Below, piece after piece: positions 18,069 to 26,142 of a stretch of 64,000 nucleotides of DNA. Under the pieces are notes generated by a model, which was not told the origin of the DNA, ran no database searches, and was given only the letters and a program-made list of their open reading frames with translations. Source of the stretch: CBDEUK01 sp965250225 (GTDB taxonomy: Bacteria > Pseudomonadota > Gammaproteobacteria > Eutrophobiales > Eutrophobiaceae). Positions within the stretch are counted from its first letter, which is position 1. Each line of letters begins with the position of its first letter. The translations under genes and the position numbers were made by a program. The stretch lies in assembly GCA_965250225.1 (NCBI GenBank), contig CBDFNQ010000038.1, positions 1 through 64,000 of the forward strand, in the 5' to 3' direction.

Positions 18069-18097
18069 TTGACAAATGCTCTCAAAATCAGCATAGT
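18069..18097 (+). promoter_or_regulatory. Predicted sigma-70 promoter of rpsT
   Basis: A perfect -35 hexamer TTGACA (18069-18074) is followed after 17 bases by CATAGT (18092-18097) as the -10 element. The GC-rich stretch GCGCGG just after it resembles a stringent discriminator, as expected for a ribosomal protein gene. The rpsT start is 33 bases further on. Confidence 0.6.
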
Positions 18098-18129
18098 GCG
18101 CGGCTTAATTTGACTTCAGGAGTAGAAAA

Positions 18130-18390
18130 TTGGCGAATATAGCTTCAGCCAAAAAACGCGCCAAACAAGCTGACAGGCGCAACAAACAGAATTCGAGCCA
18201 TCGTTCCAGAATGCGCACGAATCTAAAGAAAGTTCTCACCGCCATTGAAGCGAAAGACAAAAAAGCGGCTGCTGAAGCCTTTAAGGTTGCTGTCCCTCTG
18301 CTCGATCGCGCTGCAAATAACGGTCTGATACATAAAAACAAAGCGGCTCGCCATAAAAGCAAACTGAACGCGCAAATCAACGCGCTTTAA
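18130..18390 (+). CDS. rpsT: 30S ribosomal protein S20
   Basis: The 86-residue basic protein matches S20: start ANIASAKKRAKQADRRN, then RSRMRTNLKKVLTAIEAKDK, and end HKNKAARHKSKLNAQINAL. It binds 16S rRNA early in 30S assembly. The start codon is TTG with CAGGAG seven bases upstream. In E. coli, rpsT also uses a UUG start and is autoregulated by S20 at the level of translation, so the rare start is probably functional here as well. Confidence 0.97.
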   Translation: MANIASAKKRAKQADRRNKQNSSHRSRMRTNLKKVLTAIEAKDKKAAAEAFKVAVPLLDRAANNGLIHKNKAARHKSKLNAQINAL

Positions 18391-18522
18391 GAAATGCCTT
18401 AATAATTAGATTCCCGTCATACCGTTTTTCTCTAACATCGTTCCCATGACCTTCTTCCCCGTTCCTGCCGATGAGCCGGAATCTGGTAAAATAATCTGTC
18501 ACCAAAGGTGACACCTCAGAAC

Positions 18523-19647
18523 TCACACCAATATCAAATTATCTCTATGGATGAGTTCTGGCTCATCCACATATCCTAATATCTGCTGAAAATTCTGACT
18601 CGGTTGGCCAATGATCTGGCGTGTCGAATCGGCATCGTAGTTCACCAGGCCACGAGCAATCTCTTTACCCTGTATATCTCGACAGGAAATAACCTCACCA
18701 CGGTTAAAATCGCCTTCCACCAGATGAACGCCTACCGCTAACAAGCTCTTGCCTTCAGAAATCAGGACCTTCACAGCGCCTTCATCCAGCACCAGATAAC
18801 TAGTAATATTGGTATGACCTGCCAGCCATTGTTTGCGCGCAGCCAATGGAGCCTGATCACTATATAACAAAGTACCTGGCGCCTTACCCGCCTGAATTCG
18901 CAATAAACAATCTGGTGTATTTCCGTTCACGATCAGGGTGTCGGCACCAGATTTTGCAGCCGTTTCTGCGGCCTTTAATTTGGTTAACATCCCACCGCGC
19001 CCCAACGCGCCTCCCCTGCCTGCAAAAGGCAATAAAGATGGATCGCCTGCCTTGGCTTCTTCCACTAATTCTGCATCTGGGTCATGTCTTGGATCAGCCT
19101 TGAACAAACCATCCTGATCGGTCATCAGAATCATCAAGTCAGCTTCAATTAAATTTGCTACCAGACCTGCCAGATTATCGTTATCGCCAAAGCGGATCTC
19201 TTCGGTCGACACCGTATCGTTCTCATTAATGATAGGGATCACTGAAAGATCGATTAACCGCCTGAGAGTACTCCTTGCATTCAAATAACGACGGCGATCA
19301 ACAATATCTTCATGGGTCAGTAAAACTTGCGCCGTATTAATGGCATGTGGCTGGAAACAGCTATCCCAAATCTGTACCAAACCCATTTGGCCCACGGCAG
19401 CTGTCGCCTGGAGTTCATTCAAGGCCGTTGGCCTTTCAGATAATCTCAGTGTGGCCATTCCCGCTGCAACAGCACCGGAGGAAACTATGACGATATCGAT
19501 ACCACGTTTTCGTAGTTCAACGATTTGCTCGGCCCAGACCTTGACCGTGTCAGCTTCCAATCCTGCTCCGTTGCCCGTCATCAAGGCACTGCCAATCTTT
19601 ACCACCCATCGCTTACCACTGGTTAATATTTTGCGTCGTTCACTCAT
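18523..19647 (-). CDS. proB: Glutamate 5-kinase
   Basis: The 374-residue protein has an amino-acid-kinase domain (KRWVVKIGSALMTGNGAG near the start; VSSGAVAAGM; INENDTVSTEEIRFGDNDNL) and a C-terminal PUA domain (about 280-374). It makes glutamyl-5-phosphate, the first step of proline synthesis. Its start overlaps the obgE stop by 4 bases (ATGA), so translation is coupled. The obgE-proB order is common in gammaproteobacteria. Confidence 0.97.
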   Translation of the reverse strand: MSERRKILTSGKRWVVKIGSALMTGNGAGLEADTVKVWAEQIVELRKRGIDIVIVSSGAVAAGMATLRLSERPTALNELQATAAVGQMGLVQIWDSCFQPHAINTAQVLLTHEDIVDRRRYLNARSTLRRLIDLSVIPIINENDTVSTEEIRFGDNDNLAGLVANLIEADLMILMTDQDGLFKADPRHDPDAELVEEAKAGDPSLLPFAGRGGALGRGGMLTKLKAAETAAKSGADTLIVNGNTPDCLLRIQAGKAPGTLLYSDQAPLAARKQWLAGHTNITSYLVLDEGAVKVLISEGKSLLAVGVHLVEGDFNRGEVISCRDIQGKEIARGLVNYDADSTRQIIGQPSQNFQQILGYVDEPELIHRDNLILV

Positions 19648-20678
19648 TCTTCGTTCAACTTAGATTCTTCCTGTTGTTTCATCCAGTCATTAATAGCATG
19701 GACGAGTTCCTGACAGCCTTGCCCGCTAACCGCGGAGATCGAAAAGTTAGGGCCTTTCCAATCGAGTGCTTTCAATACTCCATCACAGCGTTGTTTGAAA
19801 CGCTCTTCATCCATTGTATCGGCCTTATTGAAAATCAGCCAACGCGGTTTCTTGCTCAATTCTTCACTAAAATTAGTCAGCTCTCCCGCAATGATCGTAA
19901 CGTCTTCTGCCAAAGCTTGCTCGCCCTTGTCTTCACTCATGTCCAGTAAATGCAGTAATAAACGAGTACGAGTTAAATGTTTGAGAAATTGAATCCCCAG
20001 GCCAGTACCTTCTGCTGCGCCTTCGATCAATCCGGGGATATCCGCAATCACAAAACTGTTTGAATGGTCAATCCTGACGACACCCAGCTGTGGATGCAAG
20101 GTAGTGAATGGATAATCCGCAATCTTCGGACGTGCAGCCGATACTGCGCTGATGAATGTCGATTTCCCTGCATTCGGCATCCCGAGCAAACCGACATCGG
20201 CAAGTACCTGTAATTCAAATCGCAAATAACGCTGCTCACCCATTGAACCGTTAGTGGTTTGTCGAGGTGCACGATTGGTGCTGCTTTTAAAACGAATATT
20301 GCCCAGACCATGAAAACCACCCTGCGCCACTAATATTGGTTCTTCAGAATCCGCCAGATCACCGATCAACTCACCGGTATCGTCATCGTAGACAATCGTG
20401 CCCAATGGCACTTTTATCGTGAAATCCTCACCTTTCTTGCCGTGACATTCCTTTCCCATACCCTTCTGTCCACTCTCAGCGCGATACAAGCGTGAATGAC
20501 GAAAATCTACCAGGGTGTTCAAACCTTTCTCAACTACAACGTAGACACTGCCGCCATCGCCGCCATCACCACCATTGGGGCCACCTCTGGGGACAAATTT
20601 TTCACGTCGAAAACTCAAGGCTCCATTACCGCCTTTTCCAGCCTCTACTCTGATTGTTGCCTCATCGACGAATTTCAT
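19644..20678 (-). CDS. obgE: Obg-family GTPase
   Basis: The 344-residue protein has the glycine-rich Obg fold at 1-158 (GGNGALSFRREKFVPRGGP, GGDGGDGGSVY) and a G domain with P-loop GMPNAGKSTF, switch TTLHPQLGV, G3 DIPG and G4 NKAD. It associates with the 50S subunit and acts in ribosome maturation and stress control. It follows rplU and rpmA on the same strand, but a strong terminator and repeats in a 334-base spacer separate them, so it probably has its own promoter. Confidence 0.97.
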   Translation of the reverse strand: MKFVDEATIRVEAGKGGNGALSFRREKFVPRGGPNGGDGGDGGSVYVVVEKGLNTLVDFRHSRLYRAESGQKGMGKECHGKKGEDFTIKVPLGTIVYDDDTGELIGDLADSEEPILVAQGGFHGLGNIRFKSSTNRAPRQTTNGSMGEQRYLRFELQVLADVGLLGMPNAGKSTFISAVSAARPKIADYPFTTLHPQLGVVRIDHSNSFVIADIPGLIEGAAEGTGLGIQFLKHLTRTRLLLHLLDMSEDKGEQALAEDVTIIAGELTNFSEELSKKPRWLIFNKADTMDEERFKQRCDGVLKALDWKGPNFSISAVSGQGCQELVHAINDWMKQQEESKLNEE

Positions 20679-20763
20679 AGTGATATATTTGTTTCTTACG
20701 TTATTTCAGTGAAAACACCGTCATTGTGGCGTAGGCCACAATCCAGTATTTTTATCTTACAAC

Positions 20764-20840
20764 TGGATACCGGCTGTAGCAGGAAATTAATCCTTCATTT
20801 CCTACTCTCCTGCCATCCGTGGCAGTCGCGCCGGTATGAC
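20764..20840 (+). repeat. 77-bp structured repeat, subfamily 1, copy 1
   Basis: The outer arms ATACCGGC and GCCGGTAT enclose two inner hairpins, GGAAAT...ATTTCC and CTGCCA-TCCG-TGGCAG, giving a three-way-junction fold. The copy at 23090-23166 is nearly identical in inverted orientation. Two diverged relatives are at 23686-23756 and 43683-43757. Confidence 0.85.
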
Positions 20841-20963
20841 AACATTTTGTCATCCTGCACATTCGCCGCTCCTGTGCATCCATGCACCTGCGGCATTGCC
20901 TGCACGGATGCAGATACTTAAGGATTTGCAGGAGCATAAATCCTGACCGTACATCCTGTACAT

Positions 20964-20992
20964 AAAAAAACCCCGCATTGAGCGGGGTTTTT
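20964..20992 (-). terminator. Strong intrinsic terminator after rplU-rpmA
   Basis: The perfect stem AACCCCGC/GCGGGGTT with a 3-base apical loop is flanked by A-run and T-run on both sides, so it can act in both directions. It lies 20 bases beyond the rpmA stop. Confidence 0.85.
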
Positions 20993-21012
20993 ACATAAAA
21001 CCGAAAACTATC

Positions 21013-21270
21013 TTAACCCGCTACAATACTCACAAAGGTGCGTTTTTTGGGACCTTTTTGTTCGAATAATACTTTGCCATCGGCTTTTGCGAATAAAGTA
21101 TGATCCGTTCCCAGACCAACATTCACACCCGCATGCATTTTAGTGCCTCTTTGGCGAACCAGGATATTACCTGCTCTGACTACTTCACCACCATAACGCT
21201 TTACACCGAGTCGTTTCGATTCCGAATCGCGGCCATTTCGCGTACTACCGCCAGCTTTCTTATGTGCCAT
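21013..21270 (-). CDS. rpmA: 50S ribosomal protein L27
   Basis: The 85-residue protein begins MAHKKAGGSTRNGRDS and contains RLGVKRYGGEVV and NVGLGTDHTLFAKADG, as in all bacterial L27. Its flexible N-terminus reaches the peptidyl-transferase centre. It follows rplU by 3 bases and ends at a strong terminator. No Firmicutes-type cleavable N-terminal extension is present. Confidence 0.97.
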   Translation of the reverse strand: MAHKKAGGSTRNGRDSESKRLGVKRYGGEVVRAGNILVRQRGTKMHAGVNVGLGTDHTLFAKADGKVLFEQKGPKKRTFVSIVAG

Positions 21271-21273
21271 GCC

Positions 21274-21885
21274 TTAACCCTCTTTTAAAAATGCTTTTGC
21301 TTGCTTAACCCATTCATCGCGTTCGATGCGACCTTTAAAATTCAGTTCGCCATCAATACGTTCGATGTCTGCTTTTTTGAAATCTGCAATCTGTTGGAAA
21401 CTAGTGATGCCCAGTTTATTCAATTTACCAACTATAACGGGGCCAACACCAGAAATTCGGGTTAAATCATCATTAGTCGATGCTTTCGCTTTAGCCGGTG
21501 TAGCCTTTGCAGCCGCTTTGGTTTCGACCTTCGCTATTGGTTCTGCCTTGGCGGTTTTCTTTGCCGTCGCCTTACCCACTGAAATATCGGTGATCTTCAC
21601 TTCAGTATACGATTGACGATGACCCATTTGCTTGCGATGGTGTTTACGACGGCGAAATTTGATGATCTTGACCTTGGGGCCTCGACCGTGTGAATTCACC
21701 TCGGCACTCACCACAGCGCCATCAATAAAGGGTTTACCAACCTGAACCTTATCTCCATCGGCTACCATCATGACATCACTTAATTTGACCTTTTTACCTG
21801 CCTCTGTATCGAGCTTCTCGACACGTAAAACGTCACCTTCTGCAACCTTATATTGCTTCCCGCCAGTCTTAATTACTGCGTACAT
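21274..21885 (-). CDS. rplU: 50S ribosomal protein L21 fused to a C-terminal helix-hairpin-helix domain
   Basis: Residues 1-102 are a normal L21 (MYAVIKTGGKQYKVAEGD...KFRRRKHHRKQMGHRQSYTEVKI). Then comes an Ala/Lys-rich linker of about 40 residues and a helix-hairpin-helix domain of about 60 residues (DDLTRISGVGPVIVGKLNKL...NFKGRIERDEWVKQAKAF). The tail resembles the COG3743-type domain found on L21 of some alphaproteobacteria. L21 binds 23S rRNA in the 50S subunit; the tail could add a nucleic-acid or protein contact. The start at 21885 is chosen over 21918 because it is the conserved L21 N-terminus and has GGAGAG upstream. The predicted protein is about twice the usual L21 length. Confidence 0.93.
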   Translation of the reverse strand: MYAVIKTGGKQYKVAEGDVLRVEKLDTEAGKKVKLSDVMMVADGDKVQVGKPFIDGAVVSAEVNSHGRGPKVKIIKFRRRKHHRKQMGHRQSYTEVKITDISVGKATAKKTAKAEPIAKVETKAAAKATPAKAKASTNDDLTRISGVGPVIVGKLNKLGITSFQQIADFKKADIERIDGELNFKGRIERDEWVKQAKAFLKEG

Positions 21886-21934
21886 CCGATAGCTCTCCGA
21901 TTTGGGCATATTACCCATATAATAAAGGGGCGAG

Positions 21935-21963
21935 ATTCTAAGAAATTAGCTGTCTTTATACAA
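21935..21963 (-). promoter_or_regulatory. Candidate promoter of rplU-rpmA
   Basis: On the minus strand, TTGTAT (-35) and TAGAAT (-10) are separated by 17 bases and lie about 50 bases before the rplU start. The match is fair but unproven. Confidence 0.4.
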
Positions 21964-22061
21964 GTAAAAAGACACTCAAATTGAGGGTTTTTCGTTTGTA
22001 TAAGAATATTTTGGAAAAACTTGTCCTTAATTGGCACAATGGGACTTAGAATGAGGTAAAC

Positions 22062-23081
22062 ATGCCAACGAAACCCAAGAACTCAAACCCGGTCAGATTG
22101 TACCCTGAGATGGATATTGAGGCCATCAAGGCACTCATTAGTCAGGATATGGGTGAGGTGAATGCCGTCATTCAGAAAAATCTGCACTCTGAGATTGCAC
22201 TGATTAACCAGCTTGGTCATTACATTATTAATAGTGGTGGCAAACGTTTGCGTCCGAGCCTGCATCTGCTGTGTGCCAGGGTATTTGCTTACAGTGGCAC
22301 TGATCATATCAAACTTGCAGCTATCCTCGAATTCATCCATACCGCGACTTTATTACACGATGATGTGGTCGATTCTTCCAAGCTACGTCGTGGTCGCGAA
22401 ACAGCCAATCAGTTATGGGGAAATGAAGCCAGTGTTCTGGTCGGCGATTTCCTCTATTCACGTGCTTTTCAGATGATGGTTGAAGTTAGCTCGATGCGGG
22501 TGATGGAGATCCTCTCAGAAACCACCAATATCATTGCAGAGGGGGAAGTGATGCAACTGCTAAACACTCACGACCCCGACACTACCGAGGCCTCTTATCT
22601 TGAAGTGATCAGGAACAAGACAGCGAAATTATTTACAGCGGCAGCACAATTGTCTGCGGTAATTTCAGACAGACCAATAGAAGAAGAACTGGCAATGGCC
22701 AGCTATGGTAAACATCTCGGCACCGCATTTCAGTTAATTGATGATTGCCTGGATTACAGTGCCCGCTCAGCACAACAACTGGGGAAAAATATTGGTGATG
22801 ATTTAGCAGAAGGACGGCCTACCCTGCCACTGCTTTACGCTATGTGGCATGGCGATGAGCATCAGGCCAAAAACATACGGGCGGCGATTGCTAATGGAGG
22901 GCTGGAAAATATAAGTGCTATTCAAAAGACGATTGCCGAAACCGGTGCAATTGAATATACCGAAAGTCTGGCAAAAAAAGAGGCCGAGAAAGCTGTTCGC
23001 TCACTCGACCTTTTTCAGAACTCACCTCATGTGGAAGCACTTCATGCATTAGCCCGGTTCTCTGTCGAACGCGAGTATTAA
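22062..23081 (+). CDS. ispB: Octaprenyl-diphosphate synthase (trans-polyprenyl synthase)
   Basis: The 339-residue protein contains both aspartate-rich motifs, DDVVD (in LLHDDVVDSS) and DDCLD (in QLIDDCLDY), and the GGKRLRP substrate-binding motif. It elongates FPP with IPP to the side-chain precursor of ubiquinone. It is divergent from rplU, as in many gammaproteobacteria. The start at 22062 has a good GAGG site. A start 17 codons later (MDIEAIKAL) would match the E. coli N-terminus more closely but lacks a comparable site. Confidence 0.95.
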   Translation: MPTKPKNSNPVRLYPEMDIEAIKALISQDMGEVNAVIQKNLHSEIALINQLGHYIINSGGKRLRPSLHLLCARVFAYSGTDHIKLAAILEFIHTATLLHDDVVDSSKLRRGRETANQLWGNEASVLVGDFLYSRAFQMMVEVSSMRVMEILSETTNIIAEGEVMQLLNTHDPDTTEASYLEVIRNKTAKLFTAAAQLSAVISDRPIEEELAMASYGKHLGTAFQLIDDCLDYSARSAQQLGKNIGDDLAEGRPTLPLLYAMWHGDEHQAKNIRAAIANGGLENISAIQKTIAETGAIEYTESLAKKEAEKAVRSLDLFQNSPHVEALHALARFSVEREY

Positions 23082-23089
23082 TTCATTTC

Positions 23090-23260
23090 GTTATACCGGC
23101 GCAACTGCCACGGATGGCAGGAGAGTAGGAAATGAAGGATTAATTTCCTGCTACAGCAGGTATCCACTTCTTTTCTAAAACTATGGATTGCGGCCTTCGC
23201 CACAATGACAGAAGTGTCACAATGACAAAGCCCGTCATACCGGCGAAGGCCGGTATCCAC
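23090..23260 (-). repeat. Repeat cluster: subfamily 1 copy 2 plus two short palindromes
   Basis: Positions 23090-23166 are a nearly perfect inverted copy of the structured repeat at 20764-20840. They are followed by a short element TGGATTGCGGCC...CACAATGAC (23183-23211) and the palindrome GTCATACCGGC...GCCGGTATCCAC (23234-23260). The cluster lies just beyond the 3' end of the GIY-YIG gene. Confidence 0.85.
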
Positions 23261-23274
23261 AATCCTTGCTTAGT

Positions 23275-23568
23275 TCAAATAATATCCTCGTATAAATCTC
23301 TCCATTGAGGATTTAGCTCTTCAATCCTTTTTATTTTCCACTCTCGCTTCCATTCCTTAAACCGTTTCTCTCGATGAATTGCCGATTCCATCGTTTCATG
23401 GATCTCATACCAAACTAGATCATGGACACTATATTTTTTAGTGAAGCCTTCAACCTGATCATTTTTATGTTCCCAAACACGCCTTACAAGATTTGATGTA
23501 ACACCTATGTACAAAGTACCGTGTTTTTTACTTGCCAATATATAAACGGCAGGTTGTTTTTGAAACAT
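23275..23568 (-). CDS. Small GIY-YIG nuclease-domain protein
   Basis: The start at 23568 gives 97 residues forming a single GIY-YIG domain. The motifs are AVYILASKKHGTLYIGVTSN (the GIY...YIG equivalents), the catalytic-type Arg in LVRRVWEHK, and the Glu in YEIHETMESAIHREKRFKEW. A GGAAGG site precedes this ATG. An apparent extension of 32 codons up to 23664 is translated from a neighbouring palindromic repeat and is rejected. Proteins of this UPF0213-like type are common as solitary genes and their role is not settled; some relatives act on structured or branched DNA. The gene lies between two inverted copies of the structured repeat (23090-23166 and 23686-23756), which suggests a movable cassette. 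Confidence 0.85.
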   Translation of the reverse strand: MFQKQPAVYILASKKHGTLYIGVTSNLVRRVWEHKNDQVEGFTKKYSVHDLVWYEIHETMESAIHREKRFKEWKREWKIKRIEELNPQWRDLYEDII

Positions 23569-23636
23569 GATGACATTCCTTCCCTGGAGGATTAAGTCTA
23601 AAAGGTATTTATTATCCTGTGGCTTTTCTATTTCGT

Positions 23637-23756
23637 CATCCCGTGGCTTGACCACGGGATCCACGCTTTAATATCTATTGCACAATGGATTCTGACTGTA
23701 GCAGGACCTTCATTTCCTACTCTCCCTACGTCCATGTAGGTCGCGCCAGAATGACG
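23637..23756 (+). repeat. Repeat cluster: short palindrome plus diverged subfamily 1 copy
   Basis: Positions 23637-23663 hold a palindrome (ATCCCGTGGC...CCACGGGATCC). Positions 23686-23756 hold a diverged copy of the structured repeat (CTGTAGCAGG, then CTTCATTTCCTACTCTCC, then TCGCGCCAGAATGACG). Its orientation is opposite to the copy at 23090, so the two enclose the GIY-YIG gene. Confidence 0.75.
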
Positions 23757-23766
23757 ATGCTTTTTT

Positions 23767-26142
23767 TTACAAATCTTTCAGGGCCGCTTTCGCTTCCTCA
23801 AAACCATAATATTCGTTTTCTGTTTCAATTGCGGCAAGCAATTCTGTTTTTGCAGCACTGTTATCACCACTTTTCAGATAAGCCATGCCGAGGTGATAAC
23901 GCAGCTCAGCTGCTTTCGGCGCCAGGTCAACAGCGCGTTTCAAATATCGAATGGAATCTTCAAGCTTGTCTTGCTTGTAGAATAACCAGCCGATTGTATC
24001 GAGATAGGCTGCACTATTTTCACCTTTTAACTCCTCGACCAAAATACCAGCACGTTTCAAACTGTCTGCATCGCCACGATAATTCATTAACAACATCGCC
24101 AGATTATTTGCCGCCAGAATATTTTCTTCTTCCTTGATCAAGACTTCTTCATAGAGCCCTATCGCCTTGTCGTATTCACCCTTGTTTTCATACAGTTTCG
24201 CCAGCTCAGTAACGAGGACAATGGATGATTCAGTGTTTTTAATACCTTTCTTATAGACCGTTTCGGCTTGATCATCCTGATTATTGATCAAATAAAGATT
24301 GGCCTTGTTTCGATAAGGCAGTGCCCATTTCGGATTGATCTCAATCGCTTTATTAAAAGATTCCCACGCTGTTTTACGATCTTCTTGAAAAAGCTGCACT
24401 TCTCCTAACAAATTATAAGCAACAAAATTTTCTCCATTACTGGTCACTATTTCTTTGAGCTTTTTCAGTGCCAGTTCCGGCTTTTGCATGGCAAGATAAG
24501 ATTTTACCAATTGCGTTAGTGGCTGGATTGCATCAGGTGCTAATTCAATCGCTTTTTCAAATTCCGGAATGCTCGCCTCAATCTCTCGTTGCGCCTGTTT
24601 TAACAGGCCTGCGTAATGGTAGCCAATCGGTTTATCGGGATGTGCTTTCTTGATTTGATTAACGATTCGACTGGCTTTTTTCCATTTTTCCTGTGAGGCC
24701 ATAACACGGAACAGGGCCTGCATAGCACCGAGGTTTTCAGGCTCCATTTCAAGGACATTATCAAGTTCTTTAATGACAGCAGAAATATTATCTTCCGCAG
24801 CCAATACTCGAATGTAGTCTTCACGCAGAGGCATGTCCTTCGGTGCCAGATCAATAGCACGTTTTAATGTGTCTCTTGCCAGATTCATTTCATTGTTCTC
24901 GGCATGGGCACGCGCCAACAAACGGTGCAAGGGAATAGAATTCGGCTGATCGCGCATCGCAGAACGAAAATCTGCAATCGCGGTGATAGGTTCGCCTTCT
25001 GAAAGTGCAATCTTGCCATGTAATGCTAATGCTTCTTGATCACTCGGACTTTCAGCCAACACTTCATCAAGCAATGTTTTAGCTTTATCAATTTCCCGGA
25101 TACGTGCATAAAGACCGGCAATCTGAGTTCGTGCTTTTAAACCATTTGGTTTCAATTCTTCTTTATCAATAATAGCTTGATAAATCTCAATTGCTTTTTC
25201 TGAGTCTGCTTCTGATTCATAAACTCTAGCGAGGGTAAACTTCAGTTTGTAATTTTCAGGATCTGCCTTAACGAGTTTTATCAGTTCTTGTTTTGCTGTT
25301 TCCTGATCTCGATTTTCTGCCAGGAATCTCACTAATAATAATTTAGCCTGATCATTATCAGGCAAATCGTTAATTGCTTTACGTAAAACAGCTTCCGTTT
25401 TATCAAACTCTTTTGCCGAACTATACAAGGCTGCTAAACGAATTCGATGTGCAATAATACCGGGTTCAAATTCAATCAATCCATCTATGACCTCAGCCGC
25501 CGCTGCAATATTATCCTGGCTTGCGTAAATCCCCGCGACGATAGTTTTTAAACGGGTTTCTTCCGGATTATTTTTAATGCCTTCATCGAGTAACTCGATT
25601 GCTTCATCCGGCTTACCTTCTCGTACCAGAATGGATGCCATCAAAGATAAGCCGTTGACATTATAAGGTTCAATGGACAAGGCTTTTTGAGCATTAAAAC
25701 GAGCAGCCTGAACGTCACTTTGTTGTGCTTTAATAGTCCCCAAAAATGCAAAGGCATCGGCGCTTTCAGGGTTATGTTCAAGAGCAATACTCACTTCTTC
25801 TAAAGCCTTATCTGGGGATTTTGCTAACAAATAAAACTGTCCCATTTTGATCCGTGCATCGACATGCGTCGGATCCAGCTCCAGAACTTTTGTGTAGTGA
25901 CCAGCAGCAGCTCGCCATTCCTTCAATGCCTCCATCACCAGGCCAAGTTTATAATGCCCTTCCAGGTACTCAGGATCGATCTGAAGAACATTTTTATACT
26001 CAAGACGGGCTTTGTCGTAATCCCCTTGCTCAAAATATTGTTCCGCTTTCTTAAAATATTCTGCTTTCCGGTCTTCAGCACTACCACAGGCAGTAAGAGA
26101 AGCACAAAACAGCACAATCAACAGGGTTTTTAAAATATTCAT
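23767..26142 (-). CDS. PEP-CTERM-system TPR-repeat lipoprotein, PrsT-like
   Basis: The 791-residue protein has a lipoprotein signal peptide with lipobox LTAC (Cys19). The rest is tetratricopeptide repeats, roughly twenty, in the pattern A-x-x-x-Y-x-x-A-L-x-x-D-P from residue 29 to the C-terminus. Length, lipobox and unbroken TPR array fit the PrsT family (TIGR02917) that accompanies exosortase systems. It is probably anchored in the outer membrane, facing the periplasm, as a scaffold for polymer export or sorted proteins. It is separated from the exosortase by a WecA-like gene and a toxin-antitoxin pair, but all are on the same strand. Known members are slightly longer, so some repeats may be missing. 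Confidence 0.8.
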   Translation of the reverse strand: MNILKTLLIVLFCASLTACGSAEDRKAEYFKKAEQYFEQGDYDKARLEYKNVLQIDPEYLEGHYKLGLVMEALKEWRAAAGHYTKVLELDPTHVDARIKMGQFYLLAKSPDKALEEVSIALEHNPESADAFAFLGTIKAQQSDVQAARFNAQKALSIEPYNVNGLSLMASILVREGKPDEAIELLDEGIKNNPEETRLKTIVAGIYASQDNIAAAAEVIDGLIEFEPGIIAHRIRLAALYSSAKEFDKTEAVLRKAINDLPDNDQAKLLLVRFLAENRDQETAKQELIKLVKADPENYKLKFTLARVYESEADSEKAIEIYQAIIDKEELKPNGLKARTQIAGLYARIREIDKAKTLLDEVLAESPSDQEALALHGKIALSEGEPITAIADFRSAMRDQPNSIPLHRLLARAHAENNEMNLARDTLKRAIDLAPKDMPLREDYIRVLAAEDNISAVIKELDNVLEMEPENLGAMQALFRVMASQEKWKKASRIVNQIKKAHPDKPIGYHYAGLLKQAQREIEASIPEFEKAIELAPDAIQPLTQLVKSYLAMQKPELALKKLKEIVTSNGENFVAYNLLGEVQLFQEDRKTAWESFNKAIEINPKWALPYRNKANLYLINNQDDQAETVYKKGIKNTESSIVLVTELAKLYENKGEYDKAIGLYEEVLIKEEENILAANNLAMLLMNYRGDADSLKRAGILVEELKGENSAAYLDTIGWLFYKQDKLEDSIRYLKRAVDLAPKAAELRYHLGMAYLKSGDNSAAKTELLAAIETENEYYGFEEAKAALKDL

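Larger units (their letters stand above)
20679..21012. other. obgE-rpmA spacer: repeats and terminator
   Basis: This 334-base spacer contains a short palindromic repeat (20719-20746, TCATTGTGGC...GCCACAATCCAG), the long structured repeat copy at 20764-20840, a stretch with GTGCATCCATGCAC (20873-20886) that also occurs in altered form near 26309, and the rpmA terminator. The small ORFs here are translations of repeats. Confidence 0.7.

Noticed and set aside
18497..18513. TGTCACC-AAA-GGTGACA hairpin between rpsT and proB as a terminator
   Set aside because: It has no T-run on either side and is short; its role cannot be judged.
23569..23664. Upstream extension of the GIY-YIG gene by 32 codons
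   Set aside because: The extension is encoded by a palindromic repeat; the Met at 23568 has a GGAAGG site and begins at the domain boundary.
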